Shown: positions 18,887-29,344, counted from the first letter of the stretch. The stretch: 64,000 nucleotides of DNA from an uncultured Flavobacteriaceae bacterium (GCA_947497245.1 CANMFO010000002.1:496001-560000); one strand, 5' to 3'. Program-made: numbers and translations. The notes: generated by a model not told the origin, from the letters alone.

Positions 18887-19504
18887 ATGTCTGGGTTAAT
18901 AGGAAAAAAAGTAGGCATGACCAGCATCTTTGACGAAAACGGGAAGAACCTTCCCTGTACCGTCATTCAAGCTGGACCATGTATAGTTACCCAAGTCAGA
19001 ACCGAAGAGGTGGACGGGTACAATGCCCTTCAACTTGGTTTCGATGACAAGGCAGAAAAGCGTGCGAACAAGGCCGAAATGGGCCATAGTAAGAAAGCAG
19101 GCACTTCTCCCAAGAAAAAAGTCGTTGAGTTCAAGGAATTTGAAGCGGAATACAAATTGGGAGATACCATTGGTGTCGACATTTTTGTGGAAGGTGAATT
19201 TGTTGATGTCGTGGGGATATCCAAGGGAAAAGGTTTCCAAGGGGTGGTCAAGCGCCATGGCTTTGCCGGGGTAGGACAGTCTACCCACGGTCAGCACAAC
19301 AGGCTTAGGGCCCCCGGCTCCATCGGAGCGGGATCCGACCCGTCAAGGGTCTTCAAGGGCATGCGTATGGCCGGCCGTATGGGCGGAGGACGTGTGACGG
19401 TGCAGAACCTTAGGGTCTTGAAGGTGGTTCCGGAGAAAAACCTGATCGTGGTCAAAGGATGTGTCCCAGGACATAAAAACGCTTACATAACTATCGAGAA
19501 GTAA
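18887..19504 (+). CDS. rplC: 50S ribosomal protein L3
   Basis: A 205-residue early-assembly protein of the large subunit. N-terminus [16 protein letters not shown], and the long loop reaching the peptidyl-transferase centre ([21 protein letters not shown]) is present. It is the first gene after the terminator at 18796-18828 and overlaps rplD by one base (TAATG), so the two are translationally coupled. Confidence 0.98.
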   Translation: MSGLIGKKVGMTSIFDENGKNLPCTVIQAGPCIVTQVRTEEVDGYNALQLGFDDKAEKRANKAEMGHSKKAGTSPKKKVVEFKEFEAEYKLGDTIGVDIFVEGEFVDVVGISKGKGFQGVVKRHGFAGVGQSTHGQHNRLRAPGSIGAGSDPSRVFKGMRMAGRMGGGRVTVQNLRVLKVVPEKNLIVVKGCVPGHKNAYITIEK

Positions 19505-20133
19505 TGAAAGTAGCAGTATTAGATATCAAAGGAAAGGAAACAGGTAGGAAAGTAGAGCTTTCGAACGATGTTTTCGCTATAGAGCCGAACAACCACGCTG
19601 TTTATTTGGATGTGAAACAGTATTTGGCGCACCAGCGCCAAGGCACCCACAAATCCAAGGAACGTGGCGAGATCGCGGGAAGTACCCGAAAGATCAAAAA
19701 ACAGAAAGGGACCGGAACGGCCCGTGCGGGCAGTATCAAATCTCCAGTGTTTAGGGGCGGGGGCAGGATTTTTGGGCCAAGACCCAAAGATTATACCCAA
19801 AAACTCAATAAAAATGTGAAGCGTTTGGCCCGCAAATCGGCCCTGAGCATCAAGTCAAAGGAGAAGGCGATTTTGGTGTTGGAGGACTTCAGTTTTGAAA
19901 CACCGAAGACGAAGGATTTTGTCCAGGTTTTGAAGTCTTTGGGGCTCGAAAACAAAAAATCTTTATTTGTGTTGGGCGATTCAAATAATAGCGTATATTT
20001 GGCTTCGCGTAATTTGAGCCGTTCTGAAGTCATAACTAGTTCAGAAATAAGCACTTACAAAATTTTGAATGCCAATAATATCGTGCTTCTTGAAGGTTCG
20101 CTGGAAGGACTCGAACTGAACTTAACTAAATAG
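19504..20133 (+). CDS. rplD: 50S ribosomal protein L4
   Basis: A 209-residue protein that lines the nascent-peptide tunnel. The extended loop (IKKQKGTGTARAGS, then FRGGGRIFGPRPKDY) is intact. In E. coli L4 also represses the S10 operon through a leader attenuator. A terminator lies just ahead of rplC here, but whether L4 acts on it is unknown. It overlaps rplC by one base. Confidence 0.97.
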   Translation: MKVAVLDIKGKETGRKVELSNDVFAIEPNNHAVYLDVKQYLAHQRQGTHKSKERGEIAGSTRKIKKQKGTGTARAGSIKSPVFRGGGRIFGPRPKDYTQKLNKNVKRLARKSALSIKSKEKAILVLEDFSFETPKTKDFVQVLKSLGLENKKSLFVLGDSNNSVYLASRNLSRSEVITSSEISTYKILNANNIVLLEGSLEGLELNLTK

Positions 20134-20140
20134 AGAAATC

Positions 20141-20431
20141 ATGAGTGTGTTGATAAAACCCATTATAACCGAAAAGATGACCGCCCAGGGCGAGTTGTAC
20201 AATCGTTATGGTTTCATAGTTGAGCCGGGCGCGAACAAGATTCAGATCAAAGATGCGGTGGAAGCGACCTATGGTGTTTCGGTACAGAAGGTCCGCACCA
20301 TGAACTACGGGCCGACCAGAAAAATGCGGTTTACCAAAACCGGTGTGCAGCACGGGAAGACCAACGCCGTTAAAAAGGCGATCGTAGATGTGGCGGAAGG
20401 TGATATCATTGATTTTTACAGTAATCTATAA
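20141..20431 (+). CDS. rplW: 50S ribosomal protein L23
   Basis: A 96-residue tunnel-exit protein and docking site for trigger factor and SRP. Signatures: IKPIITEKMT at the N-terminus, YGFIVEPGANKIQIKDAVE, and V-x-TMNYGPTRK in the C-terminal part. It follows rplD by 7 bases. Confidence 0.97.
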   Translation: MSVLIKPIITEKMTAQGELYNRYGFIVEPGANKIQIKDAVEATYGVSVQKVRTMNYGPTRKMRFTKTGVQHGKTNAVKKAIVDVAEGDIIDFYSNL

Positions 20432-20440
20432 AGACAAGAA

Positions 20441-21265
20441 ATGTCAGTTAGAAAATTAAAACCAATCACTCCTGGACAGCGTTTTAGAGTTGTAAACGGA
20501 TTTGACGCGATTACAACTGATAAGCCGGAGAAAAGCTTGCTTGCTCCGTTAAAAAAGTCGGGAGGTAGAAACAGTCAGGGAAAAATGACCATGCGCCATA
20601 AAGGTGGGGGCCACAAGCGCAGGTACCGGATCATCGATTTCAAGAGGGACAAGCAAGATGTGCCAGCAACAGTGGTGTCCATCCAGTATGACCCAAATCG
20701 GACCGCGTTCATAGCGCTGGTGCAGTATACCGATGGCGAAAAACGATATATCATTGCGCAGAACGGCCTTCAGGTGGATCAGCAGATCCAGGCAGGGAAA
20801 AGCGCGGCACCGGAGATCGGCAATGCATTGCCATTGTCCGAGATTCCATTGGGTACGATCATTTCCTGTATCGAGCTAAGGCCCGGGCAAGGAGCGGTTA
20901 TGGCGAGAAGTGCGGGCACCTTTGCACAGTTGATGGCAAAGGACGGCAAGTTCGCCACTGTAAAAATGCCTTCCGGGGAAACCCGATTGGTGCTTTCCGG
21001 TTGCATGGCCACGGTTGGTGCCGTGTCCAATTCTGATCACCAGTTGCTGGTATCCGGAAAAGCGGGTAGGAGCAGATGGTTGGGCAGAAGGCCCCGAACA
21101 AGACCGGTTGCCATGAACCCTGTGGACCATCCGATGGGTGGAGGTGAGGGAAGGGCTTCAGGAGGCCATCCGAGATCAAGAAACGGGATACCGGCCAAAG
21201 GGTACAGGACCCGTTCCAAGACCAAGAATACGAACCGATATATAATCGAACGTAGAAAGAAATAA
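20441..21265 (+). CDS. rplB: 50S ribosomal protein L2
   Basis: A 274-residue core protein of the large subunit needed for subunit joining and peptidyl transfer. Signatures: [19 protein letters not shown] near the N-terminus, and [19 protein letters not shown] containing the conserved His close to the peptidyl-transferase centre. The C-terminal tail is basic ([13 protein letters not shown]). It follows rplW by 9 bases. Confidence 0.98.
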   Translation: MSVRKLKPITPGQRFRVVNGFDAITTDKPEKSLLAPLKKSGGRNSQGKMTMRHKGGGHKRRYRIIDFKRDKQDVPATVVSIQYDPNRTAFIALVQYTDGEKRYIIAQNGLQVDQQIQAGKSAAPEIGNALPLSEIPLGTIISCIELRPGQGAVMARSAGTFAQLMAKDGKFATVKMPSGETRLVLSGCMATVGAVSNSDHQLLVSGKAGRSRWLGRRPRTRPVAMNPVDHPMGGGEGRASGGHPRSRNGIPAKGYRTRSKTKNTNRYIIERRKK

Positions 21266-21279
21266 AAAAGTAGAGACAA

Positions 21280-21558
21280 ATGGCACGTTCATTAAAAAAA
21301 GGACCTTACGTTCATTATAGTTTGGAAAAGAAAATCCAACAAGGGGCATCGTCCGGAAAAAAATCAGTGATCAAAACCTGGTCCAGGGCATCTATGATCA
21401 CTCCAGATTTTGTAGGCTTGACCATTGCGGTGCACAACGGGAGACAATTTGTTCCGGTATACATCACGGAGAACATGGTGGGCCACAAACTAGGTGAATT
21501 TTCGCCGACACGATCTTTTAGGGGTCATGCCGGAGCGAAGAACAAAGGAAAAAAGTAA
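21280..21558 (+). CDS. rpsS: 30S ribosomal protein S19
   Basis: A 92-residue small-subunit head protein that binds S13. Signatures: [24 protein letters not shown], and [20 protein letters not shown]. It lies 14 bases after rplB and 3 bases before rplV. Confidence 0.98.
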   Translation: MARSLKKGPYVHYSLEKKIQQGASSGKKSVIKTWSRASMITPDFVGLTIAVHNGRQFVPVYITENMVGHKLGEFSPTRSFRGHAGAKNKGKK

Positions 21559-21561
21559 GCT

Positions 21562-21969
21562 ATGGGAGTTCGAAAAAGACAGATGGCCGAAAGAATAAAG
21601 GCTGAAAAAAAGCAGATCGCTTTTGCAAAATTGAACGATTGCCCCACCTCACCGAGAAAAATGCGCTTGGTGGCCGATCTGATCCGGGGCGTCCAAGTAG
21701 AAAAGGCATTGGCGATTCTAAAGTTCAATTCAAAGGAAGCCTCGCGTAGATTGGAAAAGCTGTTGCTTTCCGCCGTCGCCAACTGGCAGGCCAAGAACGA
21801 GGATGCCAATGTAGAGGACGCCGATCTTTTTATCAAAGAGATCAGGGTGGACAGCGGCACCATGTTGAAGCGGTTGCGACCCGCTCCCCAGGGAAGGGCG
21901 CACAGAATAAGGAAACGTTCCAACCATGTTACCTTGGTTTTGGGATCTAACAATAATATAGAAAGCTAG
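21562..21969 (+). CDS. rplV: 50S ribosomal protein L22
   Basis: A 135-residue tunnel protein. Signatures: [14 protein letters not shown], the paired helices with [10 protein letters not shown], and the C-terminal hairpin [18 protein letters not shown], whose tip narrows the exit tunnel. The N-terminal 25 residues ([14 protein letters not shown]) are an extension typical of Bacteroidota. One base separates it from rpsC. Confidence 0.97.
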   Translation: MGVRKRQMAERIKAEKKQIAFAKLNDCPTSPRKMRLVADLIRGVQVEKALAILKFNSKEASRRLEKLLLSAVANWQAKNEDANVEDADLFIKEIRVDSGTMLKRLRPAPQGRAHRIRKRSNHVTLVLGSNNNIES

Positions 21970-21970
21970 A

Positions 21971-22690
21971 ATGGGACAGAAAACAAATCCGATAGGAAAT
22001 CGTCTAGGAATTATCAGGGGATGGGAATCCAACTGGTACGGTGGAAACGATTATGGGGACAAACTGGCTGAAGATGACAAGATCCGAAAGTATATCCACG
22101 CACGTTTGGCCAAGGCCAGTGTGTCCAGGATAATTATCGAACGTACCCTGAAGCTGATCACAGTGACGGTTACCACCGCAAGACCCGGGATCATTATTGG
22201 AAAAGGGGGGCAGGAAGTCGATAAATTGAAGGAAGAGCTCAAAAAGATCACCAATAAAGAGGTGCAGATCAATATCCACGAGATCAAGAGGCCCGAAGTA
22301 GAGGCCAATTTGGTGGCGGCGAGCATCGCTAGACAGATCGAGAGCAGGATATCTTTCAGAAGGGCGATCAAAATGGCCATTGCCGCTGCGATCCGAATGA
22401 ATGCGGAAGGGATCAAAGTGCAGATATCGGGACGTTTGAACGGGGCTGAAATGGCGCGTTCGGAATCGTATAAGGAAGGACGCATTCCATTATCGACTTT
22501 TAGGGCCGATATCGACTATGCACTTCACGAGGCGCATACGACTTATGGCCGTTTGGGCATAAAGGTATGGATCATGAAGGGCGAAGTGTACGGAAAAAGA
22601 GAGCTTTCCCCATTGGTGGGCATGTCCACAGGTTCCGGAGGAAATTCAGGTAAGAACGATGGGCCAAGAAAACCACGTCGCAGAAAGTAA
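21971..22690 (+). CDS. rpsC: 30S ribosomal protein S3
   Basis: A 239-residue mRNA-entry protein with intrinsic helicase activity. The KH domain ([18 protein letters not shown]) and the C-terminal signature GVKVW-like [14 protein letters not shown] are present. The Lys/Arg-rich tail ([11 protein letters not shown]) is usual in the phylum. It follows rplV by one base. Confidence 0.97.
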   Translation: MGQKTNPIGNRLGIIRGWESNWYGGNDYGDKLAEDDKIRKYIHARLAKASVSRIIIERTLKLITVTVTTARPGIIIGKGGQEVDKLKEELKKITNKEVQINIHEIKRPEVEANLVAASIARQIESRISFRRAIKMAIAAAIRMNAEGIKVQISGRLNGAEMARSESYKEGRIPLSTFRADIDYALHEAHTTYGRLGIKVWIMKGEVYGKRELSPLVGMSTGSGGNSGKNDGPRKPRRRK

Positions 22691-22710
22691 TTTTTTAAAG
22701 AGACAAAGAA

Positions 22711-23136
22711 ATGTTACAGCCAAAAAGAACCAAGTTTCGTAAAATGCAGAAGGGCCGTATGAAAGGTATCTCCAGTAGGGGACACCAGCTTTCAAACGGG
22801 ATGTTCGGTATCAAGTCCTTGGATTCAAAATTCATAACCTCACGACAGATCGAGGCGGCCCGTATCGCGGCGACCAGGTACATGAAGAGGGAAGGTCAGC
22901 TTTGGATAAAGATATTCCCGGACAAGCCTATCACCAAAAAGCCCTTGGAAGTACGAATGGGTAAAGGTAAGGGTGCCCCTGAATATTTTGTGGCCGTGGT
23001 AAAACCGGGAAGGATCATGTTCGAGGTCGCTGGAGTTCCTTTGGATGTGGCAAAGGAGGCTTTGAGGTTGGCGGCCCAAAAACTGCCCGTAAAGACAAAG
23101 TTTATTGTCGCACGGGATTATGTTGATCAAAAATAA
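22711..23136 (+). CDS. rplP: 50S ribosomal protein L16
   Basis: A 141-residue protein near the tRNA elbow at the A and P sites. Signatures: [19 protein letters not shown] at the N-terminus and [18 protein letters not shown] in the centre, which contains the functional loop that reaches the tRNA. It follows rpsC by 20 bases. Confidence 0.98.
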   Translation: MLQPKRTKFRKMQKGRMKGISSRGHQLSNGMFGIKSLDSKFITSRQIEAARIAATRYMKREGQLWIKIFPDKPITKKPLEVRMGKGKGAPEYFVAVVKPGRIMFEVAGVPLDVAKEALRLAAQKLPVKTKFIVARDYVDQK

Positions 23137-23148
23137 TCGATAGGAAGC

Positions 23149-23340
23149 ATGAAAAAACAAGAAGTAAAAGAATTGTCTATCGAAGAGCTTAAAGAAAAGC
23201 TTGCCGAATACAAAAAACAGCATGCAGATCTGAAGATGGCCCACTTTGTGACACCATTGGAAAACCCACTTCTGATCAGAAAGGTAAGAAGGACTGCGGC
23301 TAGATTGGCAACGGAATTAACTAAAAGGGAAAACCAGTAA
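23149..23340 (+). CDS. rpmC: 50S ribosomal protein L29
   Basis: A 63-residue two-helix protein at the tunnel exit next to L23. Signatures: [18 protein letters not shown] and [19 protein letters not shown]. It follows rplP by 12 bases. Confidence 0.96.
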   Translation: MKKQEVKELSIEELKEKLAEYKKQHADLKMAHFVTPLENPLLIRKVRRTAARLATELTKRENQ

Positions 23341-23353
23341 TTGGTTCTGCTTT

Positions 23354-23611
23354 ATGGAAAAAAGAAACTTAAGAAAGGAAAGAATCGGAGTTGTGACCAG
23401 TGACAAAATGGAAAAATCCATTGTGGTCGCGGAAGTCAAAAGAGTAAAGCACCCGATGTACGGTAAGTTCGTTTTGAAGACGAAGAAATACGTTGCGCAC
23501 GACGAAAAGAACGATTGCAATATCGGAGACACCGTAAAGATCATGGAAACCCGTCCGATGAGTAAGACCAAATGTTGGAGGTTAGTAGAAATCTTAGAAA
23601 GAGCTAAATAA
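23354..23611 (+). CDS. rpsQ: 30S ribosomal protein S17
   Basis: An 85-residue OB-fold primary 16S rRNA binder. Signatures: [38 protein letters not shown] and [16 protein letters not shown]. It follows rpmC by 13 bases and is 2 bases from rplN. Confidence 0.97.
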   Translation: MEKRNLRKERIGVVTSDKMEKSIVVAEVKRVKHPMYGKFVLKTKKYVAHDEKNDCNIGDTVKIMETRPMSKTKCWRLVEILERAK

Positions 23612-23613
23612 TT

Positions 23614-23982
23614 ATGTTACAGCAAGAATCTAGACTAAAGGTAGCGGACAATACGGGTGCGAAGGAAGTGCTGACCATCCGAGTGCTCGGGGGAACAAAG
23701 CGGAGATATGCCTCTATTGGCGATAAGATCGTGGTGACCGTCAAGGAAGCCACCCCGAACGGAGGTATCAAAAAAGGTGCTGTCTCCACTGCTGTGGTCG
23801 TGCGAACCAAAAAGGAGGTGAGAAGACCCGATGGCTCGTACATTCGTTTCGATGACAATGCCTGTGTGCTCTTGAACCCCACCGGGGAAATGCGGGGTAC
23901 CCGAGTGTTCGGTCCCGTGGCAAGGGAGCTTCGCGACAAGCAGTTCATGAAAATTGTATCATTGGCCCCAGAGGTGCTATAA
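23614..23982 (+). CDS. rplN: 50S ribosomal protein L14
   Basis: A 122-residue interface protein and docking site of the silencing factor RsfS. Signatures: [19 protein letters not shown] and [19 protein letters not shown]. It starts 2 bases after rpsQ. Confidence 0.98.
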   Translation: MLQQESRLKVADNTGAKEVLTIRVLGGTKRRYASIGDKIVVTVKEATPNGGIKKGAVSTAVVVRTKKEVRRPDGSYIRFDDNACVLLNPTGEMRGTRVFGPVARELRDKQFMKIVSLAPEVL

Positions 23983-23991
23983 TTGATAAGG

Positions 23992-24306
23992 ATGAGAAAA
24001 TTAAAGATAAAAACAGGAGATACCGTCAGGGTGATCGCCGGAGACCATAAAGGTACGGAAGGCAAGGTCATGCAGATCATTCGAGAAAAGAACAAGGCGA
24101 TCGTGGAAGGTACCAATATGGTGTCCAAACACGAAAAACCAAGTGCTAAGAACCCCCAGGGAGGAATAGTCAAAAAGGAAGCTCCGATACATATTTCCAA
24201 TCTATCGTTGATCGATTCCAAATCCGGGGAAACCACCCGGGTAGGTTTCGAGGAACGGGATGGCAAGAAAGTACGGTTCAGCAAAAAATCCAATGAAGTA
24301 ATTTAG
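23992..24306 (+). CDS. rplX: 50S ribosomal protein L24
   Basis: A 104-residue assembly-initiator protein. I choose the ATG at 23992 (MRKLKIKTG) over the in-frame TTG at 23983, because homologues start at the M-K/R-LKIK stretch. The KOW motif lies in [15 protein letters not shown], and the C-terminal part has THISN-like [11 protein letters not shown]. It follows rplN by 9 bases. Confidence 0.95.
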   Translation: MRKLKIKTGDTVRVIAGDHKGTEGKVMQIIREKNKAIVEGTNMVSKHEKPSAKNPQGGIVKKEAPIHISNLSLIDSKSGETTRVGFEERDGKKVRFSKKSNEVI

Positions 24307-24308
24307 TT

Positions 24309-24860
24309 ATGGCTTACGTTGCAAGATTAAAACAAGAATATAAGGACCGCATAGTGGATGCGCTCAAACAGGAATTTAGTTACAAAAATGTAATGCAGGT
24401 TCCCAAGCTACAGAAGATTGTGGTGAGCAGGGGTGTCGGTGCGGCCGTGGCCGATAAAAAGCTGATCGACCATGCCGTGGAGGAATTGTCCAACATTACC
24501 GGACAACGTGCGGTGGCTACGATTTCTAAAAAGGACGTCGCTGCCTTTAAGCTGAGAAAAGGGATGCCCATCGGGGCCAAAGTGACCCTTCGGGGGGAAA
24601 GAATGTACGAGTTTTTGGATAGATTGGTGACCAGTGCCTTGCCGCGGGTAAGGGATTTTCAGGGCATACGGGCTACCGGATTCGATGGCAGGGGAAATTA
24701 TAGCCTGGGGGTAACCGAACAGATCATATTCCCGGAGATCAACATAGACAAGATCAACAAGATCAACGGCATGGATATCACTTTTGTGACCACCGCGGGA
24801 ACGGACAAGGAAGCAAAATCATTATTAACAGAATTGGGATTACCTTTTAAAAAGAAATAG
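24309..24860 (+). CDS. rplE: 50S ribosomal protein L5
   Basis: A 183-residue 5S rRNA-binding protein of the central protuberance. Signatures: [28 protein letters not shown] and [20 protein letters not shown]. It follows rplX by 2 bases and rpsN starts 1 base after it. Confidence 0.98.
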   Translation: MAYVARLKQEYKDRIVDALKQEFSYKNVMQVPKLQKIVVSRGVGAAVADKKLIDHAVEELSNITGQRAVATISKKDVAAFKLRKGMPIGAKVTLRGERMYEFLDRLVTSALPRVRDFQGIRATGFDGRGNYSLGVTEQIIFPEINIDKINKINGMDITFVTTAGTDKEAKSLLTELGLPFKKK

Positions 24861-24861
24861 T

Positions 24862-25131
24862 ATGGCTAAGGAATCAATGAAGGCCCGTGAGAGAAAAAGG
24901 GCAAAAACGGTAGCAAAGTACGCGGAGAAGCGAAAGGCGCTAAAAGCGGCCGGGGACTATGAGGCGTTGCAGAAATTACCGAAGAACGCTTCACCGGTCC
25001 GTATGCACAACCGATGCAAGTTAACGGGAAGGCCAAGAGGGTATATGAGGACCTTTGGTATTTCCCGGGTGTTGTTTAGGGAAATGGCCAATCAAGGGTT
25101 GATTCCAGGAGTAAAAAAAGCCAGTTGGTAA
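24862..25131 (+). CDS. rpsN: 30S ribosomal protein S14 (zinc-independent form)
   Basis: An 89-residue head protein. It is the long, zinc-independent form: only one cysteine remains ([14 protein letters not shown]) where the short form has two CxxC pairs. The C-terminal [14 protein letters not shown] and PGVKKASW are typical. It follows rplE by 1 base; the 37-base gap to rpsH is somewhat larger than most here. Confidence 0.97.
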   Translation: MAKESMKARERKRAKTVAKYAEKRKALKAAGDYEALQKLPKNASPVRMHNRCKLTGRPRGYMRTFGISRVLFREMANQGLIPGVKKASW

Positions 25132-25168
25132 TATCGAATTCAGCCCGGGGGGCATAATTTAGAAAGAA

Positions 25169-25567
25169 ATGGTTACAGATACTATCGCAGATTACTTAAC
25201 AAGGATTAGAAACGCCAGTAGGGCGGGCCATAGGGTTGTGGAAATCCCGGCTTCCAACGTTAAAAGGGAAATTACCAAGATATTGTTCGATCAAGGCTAC
25301 ATTTTGAGCTATAAGTTCGAGGACAATGAGGTGCAGGGCAACATCAAGATAGCCCTGAAATATGATAAGGCGACCAAAGAGCCCGTCATCAGAAAATTGC
25401 AGCGGGTAAGTAAACCCGGCCTGCGAAAGTATACGGGATCGGAAACCTTGCCACGCGTGCTCAACGGACTTGGAATTGCCATTGTGTCCACCTCCCACGG
25501 GGTAATGACCAGCAAGCAGGCCATGCAGGAAAACGTTGGCGGCGAAGTATTGTGTTACGTTTACTAA
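25169..25567 (+). CDS. rpsH: 30S ribosomal protein S8
   Basis: A 132-residue central-domain 16S rRNA binder. Signatures: DTIADYLTRIRNASRAGH, SKPGLRKYTG and the C-terminal GIAIVSTSHGVMTSKQA ending GEVLCYVY. In E. coli S8 is the repressor of the spc operon; I see no obvious S8 mRNA target here. Confidence 0.98.
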   Translation: MVTDTIADYLTRIRNASRAGHRVVEIPASNVKREITKILFDQGYILSYKFEDNEVQGNIKIALKYDKATKEPVIRKLQRVSKPGLRKYTGSETLPRVLNGLGIAIVSTSHGVMTSKQAMQENVGGEVLCYVY

Positions 25568-25586
25568 TAGAAGAAAGAAGTAGAAA

Positions 25587-26129
25587 ATGTCTAGAATAGG
25601 TAATAATCCAATTGCAATCCCTGACGGGGTGACCGTAGAGGTCAACGAAGGAAGCATTGTTGTTAAGGGCAAGCTCGGCGAGCTTTCCCAGGAGTTCTCC
25701 GGGGTATCGATAAAGTTTGAAGATGGGCAGGTTTGGGTGACCAGACCGTCCGACTCCAAAGAGCACAAGGCCAAGCATGGACTCTACAGGTCGCTCATTT
25801 TGAATATGGTGGAAGGGGTGTCCAAAGGATGGACCAAGGAACTGGAATTGGTGGGTGTGGGATATCGTGCCAGCAACCAAGGACAAAAGCTCGATTTGGC
25901 ACTTGGTTTTTCGCACAATATCGTGCTCAACCTAGCGCCAGAGGTTAAGGTGGAGACCAATTCTGAAAAGGGTAAGAACCCAACGATAAAATTGACATCG
26001 CACGATAAGCAATTGGTCGGTCAGATAGCGGCCAAGATACGATCGTTCCGTAAACCTGAGCCCTACAAAGGAAAGGGGATCAAGTTCGTCGGTGAGCAAT
26101 TGAGAAGAAAAGCAGGTAAATCAGCTTAA
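25587..26129 (+). CDS. rplF: 50S ribosomal protein L6
   Basis: A 180-residue large-subunit protein near the factor-binding site. Signatures: [22 protein letters not shown] and the C-terminal [13 protein letters not shown] that binds rRNA helix 97. It follows rpsH by 19 bases. Confidence 0.98.
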   Translation: MSRIGNNPIAIPDGVTVEVNEGSIVVKGKLGELSQEFSGVSIKFEDGQVWVTRPSDSKEHKAKHGLYRSLILNMVEGVSKGWTKELELVGVGYRASNQGQKLDLALGFSHNIVLNLAPEVKVETNSEKGKNPTIKLTSHDKQLVGQIAAKIRSFRKPEPYKGKGIKFVGEQLRRKAGKSA

Positions 26130-26139
26130 GCACAGTATT

Positions 26140-26496
26140 ATGGGATTGTCAAAGACGCAGAGAAAATACAGAATTAGAAAAAGGATAAGGAAGGTTTCCG
26201 TAGGAACGGCAGAACGCCCCAGGTTGTCGGTTTTCAGGAGCAATAGCGAAATCTATGCCCAGATCATCAACGACCGCGAGGGCACCACATTGGTAGCTGT
26301 CTCTTCAAGGGACAAGGCTCTGGCAAAAGTAAAGGGCACGAAAATAGAAGTGGCCAACTTGGTCGGAAAGGCCATCGCGGAGAAGGCAAAAAAGGCCGGT
26401 ATCGATAAAGTCGCTTTCGACAGGGGAGGCAACCTGTACCATGGTAGGGTAAAATCTTTGGCCGAAGGGGCAAGGGAAGCAGGACTTGAATTCTAA
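26140..26496 (+). CDS. rplR: 50S ribosomal protein L18
   Basis: A 118-residue 5S rRNA-binding protein. The N-terminal basic tail ([15 protein letters not shown]) is followed by [20 protein letters not shown] and the C-terminal [20 protein letters not shown]. It follows rplF by 10 bases. Confidence 0.98.
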   Translation: MGLSKTQRKYRIRKRIRKVSVGTAERPRLSVFRSNSEIYAQIINDREGTTLVAVSSRDKALAKVKGTKIEVANLVGKAIAEKAKKAGIDKVAFDRGGNLYHGRVKSLAEGAREAGLEF

Positions 26497-26505
26497 ATAA
26501 AATTT

Positions 26506-27030
26506 ATGTACCAGAAATACAAAAACGTAGAGACTGTTAAACCGGGAGGTTTGGAACTAAAGGATAAATTGGTGGGCGTACAGCGCGTTACCAAGGTAAC
26601 CAAAGGGGGTAGGGCTTTCGGATTTTCCGCCATAGTGGTCGTTGGTGATGAGCGCGGTGTCGTGGGCCACGGACTAGGAAAATCAAAAGAGGTAGCCACC
26701 GCCATTGCAAAGGCGATCGAGGATGCAAAAAAGAACCTGATTCGGATTCCTTTGAACAAACATACGCTGCCACATGAACAAAAAGGAAAGTTTGGTGGCG
26801 CCCGGGTCTATATCCAGCCCGCTTCACATGGTACCGGTGTTATCGCCGGTGGTGCCGTTAGGGCCGTATTGGAAGCCGTTGGGGTACACGATGTGTTGTC
26901 AAAGTCACAAGGTTCCTCGAACCCGCACAATGTGGTGAAGGCCACTTTCGACGCACTCTTACAGCTCAGGGATGCCGGCACGGTGGCACGTCAAAGAGGG
27001 GTCTCTTTGGAGAAAGTTTTTAAAGGATAG
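26506..27030 (+). CDS. rpsE: 30S ribosomal protein S5
   Basis: A 174-residue accuracy protein at the mRNA entry. Signatures: the dsRNA-binding-like domain [37 protein letters not shown], and the C-terminal [18 protein letters not shown]. It follows rplR by 9 bases. The 79-base gap after it is unusually large for this operon. Confidence 0.98.
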   Translation: MYQKYKNVETVKPGGLELKDKLVGVQRVTKVTKGGRAFGFSAIVVVGDERGVVGHGLGKSKEVATAIAKAIEDAKKNLIRIPLNKHTLPHEQKGKFGGARVYIQPASHGTGVIAGGAVRAVLEAVGVHDVLSKSQGSSNPHNVVKATFDALLQLRDAGTVARQRGVSLEKVFKG

Positions 27031-27109
27031 GAACAGAACAGGGTACAGGAGCCAGACGGTTGATTTTGGTAGTGTAACCATCAATCCCTGGATACGAAAT
27101 AAGAAAAAA

Positions 27110-27289
27110 ATGGCAAAAATTAAAGTAACACTGATAAGGAGTAGCATTAAAAAGCCCCAGAACCAAAAAAGGACCTTGGAAGCCCTTGGTCTGAAGAGAA
27201 TTGGTCAGGTTGTGGAACACGATGACACGCCCAATATTCTGGGAATGATAAACACAGTTAAACACTTAGTTTCTACAACAGAAGCTTAA
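27110..27289 (+). CDS. rpmD: 50S ribosomal protein L30
   Basis: A 59-residue protein starting at the ATG at 27110 (MAKIKVTLIRS). The longer open frame from 26972 only overlaps rpsE and is not real. The body KPQNQKRTLEALGLKRIGQ and NILGMINTVKHLV are diagnostic. It is preceded by a 79-base gap that can fold into a hairpin (27058-27087). Confidence 0.96.
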   Translation: MAKIKVTLIRSSIKKPQNQKRTLEALGLKRIGQVVEHDDTPNILGMINTVKHLVSTTEA

Positions 27290-27303
27290 TATATACTTAG
27301 GCA

Positions 27304-27756
27304 ATGAATTTAAGTAATCTCAAACCAGCGAAGGGAGCGGCCAACAAGGCGGGCAAGACAGTAGGTAGAGGTCAGGGTTCCGGAAAGGGAGGCACGGCCA
27401 CGCGAGGACATAAGGGCGCCAAATCCAGATCTGGTTATTCGAAGAAAATTGGATTTGAAGGAGGGCAAATGCCTTTACAACGACGTGTGCCCAAGTTTGG
27501 TTTTACCAATATCAACCGCAAGGAATACCAAGGAATCAACCTGGATAAATTGCAAGAGTTGGTGGACCAAAAAAACGTAAAGGACACGGTTACCCTTGAA
27601 GTTTTGATAGAAAACAGATTGGCACGCAAGGCCGACCTGGTAAAGATATTGGGCAACGGGGAACTCAAGGCACCCTTGAAAGTTTCGGCACATAAATTTT
27701 CCGCCACTGCAAAAGCGGCTATTGAGGCTGCCGGAGGCGAGGCGATAAGTTTATAA
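27304..27756 (+). CDS. rplO: 50S ribosomal protein L15
   Basis: A 150-residue late-assembly protein. The glycine/arginine-rich N-terminal arm (GRGQGSGKGGTATRGHKG) reaches deep into 23S rRNA. The C-terminal globular part ends VSAHKFSATAKAAIEAAGG. It is 14 bases after rpmD and 16 bases before secY. Confidence 0.98.
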   Translation: MNLSNLKPAKGAANKAGKTVGRGQGSGKGGTATRGHKGAKSRSGYSKKIGFEGGQMPLQRRVPKFGFTNINRKEYQGINLDKLQELVDQKNVKDTVTLEVLIENRLARKADLVKILGNGELKAPLKVSAHKFSATAKAAIEAAGGEAISL

Positions 27757-27772
27757 GCTAGGATACACAATT

Positions 27773-29116
27773 ATGAAGAAATTTTTAGAGACCATAACCA
27801 ATATCTGGAAAATTGAGGAGCTAAGGAACAGGATCTTGATCACCTTAGGTCTGCTTTTGGTATACCGATTGGGTTGCCAGATCGTACTTCCAGGCATTGA
27901 TTCATCACAGTTGTCAGAATTGGCCTCGAGTACGGATCAAGGAATTTTTGGTCTTTTGAATGCCTTTACCGGAGGGGCTTTTTCCAATGTATCCATTTTT
28001 GCATTGGGCATCATGCCGTACATCTCTGCCTCCATTGTGGTACAGTTGATGGGGATTGCTATCCCCTATCTCCAAAAACTGCAAAAGGAAGGCGAGAGTG
28101 GTAGAAAAACGATCAACCAGATCACAAGATGGCTCACCATTGGTATCTGTATCGTCCAGGCCCCGGCCTATTTGTTCGGCCTTGGCGCCTTTGGCGTTCC
28201 GGATAGTGCCTTTTTAATGGGTAAAGGGTTGAATTTTATAGTACCCGCGGTCATCATTTTGGTCACCGGCTGTGTATTTGCGATGTGGTTGGGGGAGAAG
28301 ATCACCGACAAGGGGATCGGAAACGGGATATCCCTGCTGATCATGATCGGGATCATCGCCACCATGCCCCAGTCGTTTGTCCAGGAATTTATCTCCAGGA
28401 CGGTGAACAACAGCGGTGGATTGATGTTCGTCCTGATCGAAGTGATCATCTGGTTCCTGGTCATCCTTGCCTGTGTGCTTTTGGTGATGGCCACGAGGCA
28501 GATACCCGTACAGTATGCGAGAAGGACCGCATCTGGCGGCTATGAGAAGAACGTAATGGGGTCTCGACAGTATATCCCGTTGAAATTGAACGCATCGGGG
28601 GTAATGCCGATCATCTTTGCCCAAGCGATCATGTTCGTCCCAGGGCTCATCGGGAGTGCTTTTGACGATACGGCGGCCGGACAGTGGATCCAAGTGCAAT
28701 TCGCCGATATATTCGGTTGGGCGTACAATTTGTTGTTTGCGTTCCTGATCATCATATTTACCTACTTCTATACGGCCATTACCGTGCCTACCAACAAGAT
28801 GGCCGATGACCTGAAGCGAAGTGGCGGTTTCATTCCAGGGATTCGACCGGGCAAGGAAACGGGTGATTTCTTGGATAAGGTGATGTCGTTGATTACCCTT
28901 CCGGGATCAATTTTTTTGGCGATTTTGGCGGTATTACCGGCGGTTGTGGTAAAATTGATGGATGTACAGTCCGGTTGGGCGTTGTTTTACGGGGGTACCT
29001 CACTGCTCATTATGGTAGGGGTCGCCATCGATACCGTGCAACAGGTGAACGCATATTTATTGAACAGGCATTACGATGGCCTGATGAAGACTGGAAAGAA
29101 TAGAAAAGTGGCATAA
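27773..29116 (+). CDS. secY: Protein translocase subunit SecY
   Basis: A 447-residue channel protein with ten hydrophobic segments. Signatures: GIMPYISASIVVQLM in the TM2 region, the plug region GIFGLLNAFTGGAF, the cytoplasmic loop VQYARR, and the C-terminal AYLLNRHYDGLMK. With SecE and SecG it forms the general export pore, and its place between rplO and infA is the usual one. Confidence 0.99.
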   Translation: MKKFLETITNIWKIEELRNRILITLGLLLVYRLGCQIVLPGIDSSQLSELASSTDQGIFGLLNAFTGGAFSNVSIFALGIMPYISASIVVQLMGIAIPYLQKLQKEGESGRKTINQITRWLTIGICIVQAPAYLFGLGAFGVPDSAFLMGKGLNFIVPAVIILVTGCVFAMWLGEKITDKGIGNGISLLIMIGIIATMPQSFVQEFISRTVNNSGGLMFVLIEVIIWFLVILACVLLVMATRQIPVQYARRTASGGYEKNVMGSRQYIPLKLNASGVMPIIFAQAIMFVPGLIGSAFDDTAAGQWIQVQFADIFGWAYNLLFAFLIIIFTYFYTAITVPTNKMADDLKRSGGFIPGIRPGKETGDFLDKVMSLITLPGSIFLAILAVLPAVVVKLMDVQSGWALFYGGTSLLIMVGVAIDTVQQVNAYLLNRHYDGLMKTGKNRKVA

Positions 29117-29119
29117 CTT

Positions 29120-29335
29120 ATGGCTAAACAGGCAGCAATAGAACAAGATGGTAGCATTATAGAGGCATTGTCCAATGCGATGTTCCGCGTTGAATTGGAG
29201 AACGGCCATGTGGTTACCGCACACATCTCCGGTAAAATGAGGATGCACTATATCAAGCTGCTTCCAGGAGATAAGGTAAAGTTGGAGATGAGTCCTTACG
29301 ACTTGTCCAAAGCAAGAATCACGTATAGATATTAA
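29120..29335 (+). CDS. infA: Translation initiation factor IF-1
   Basis: A 71-residue OB-fold factor that blocks the A site during initiation. Signatures: [20 protein letters not shown] and [21 protein letters not shown]-type runs, ending ARITYRY. It lies 3 bases after secY. Confidence 0.98.
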   Translation: MAKQAAIEQDGSIIEALSNAMFRVELENGHVVTAHISGKMRMHYIKLLPGDKVKLEMSPYDLSKARITYRY

Positions 29336-29344
29336 GACACAGGG

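Noticed and set aside
26972-27109. Long open frame fused in front of rpmD
   Set aside because: It overlaps the end of rpsE in another frame; L30 starts at the ATG at 27110.
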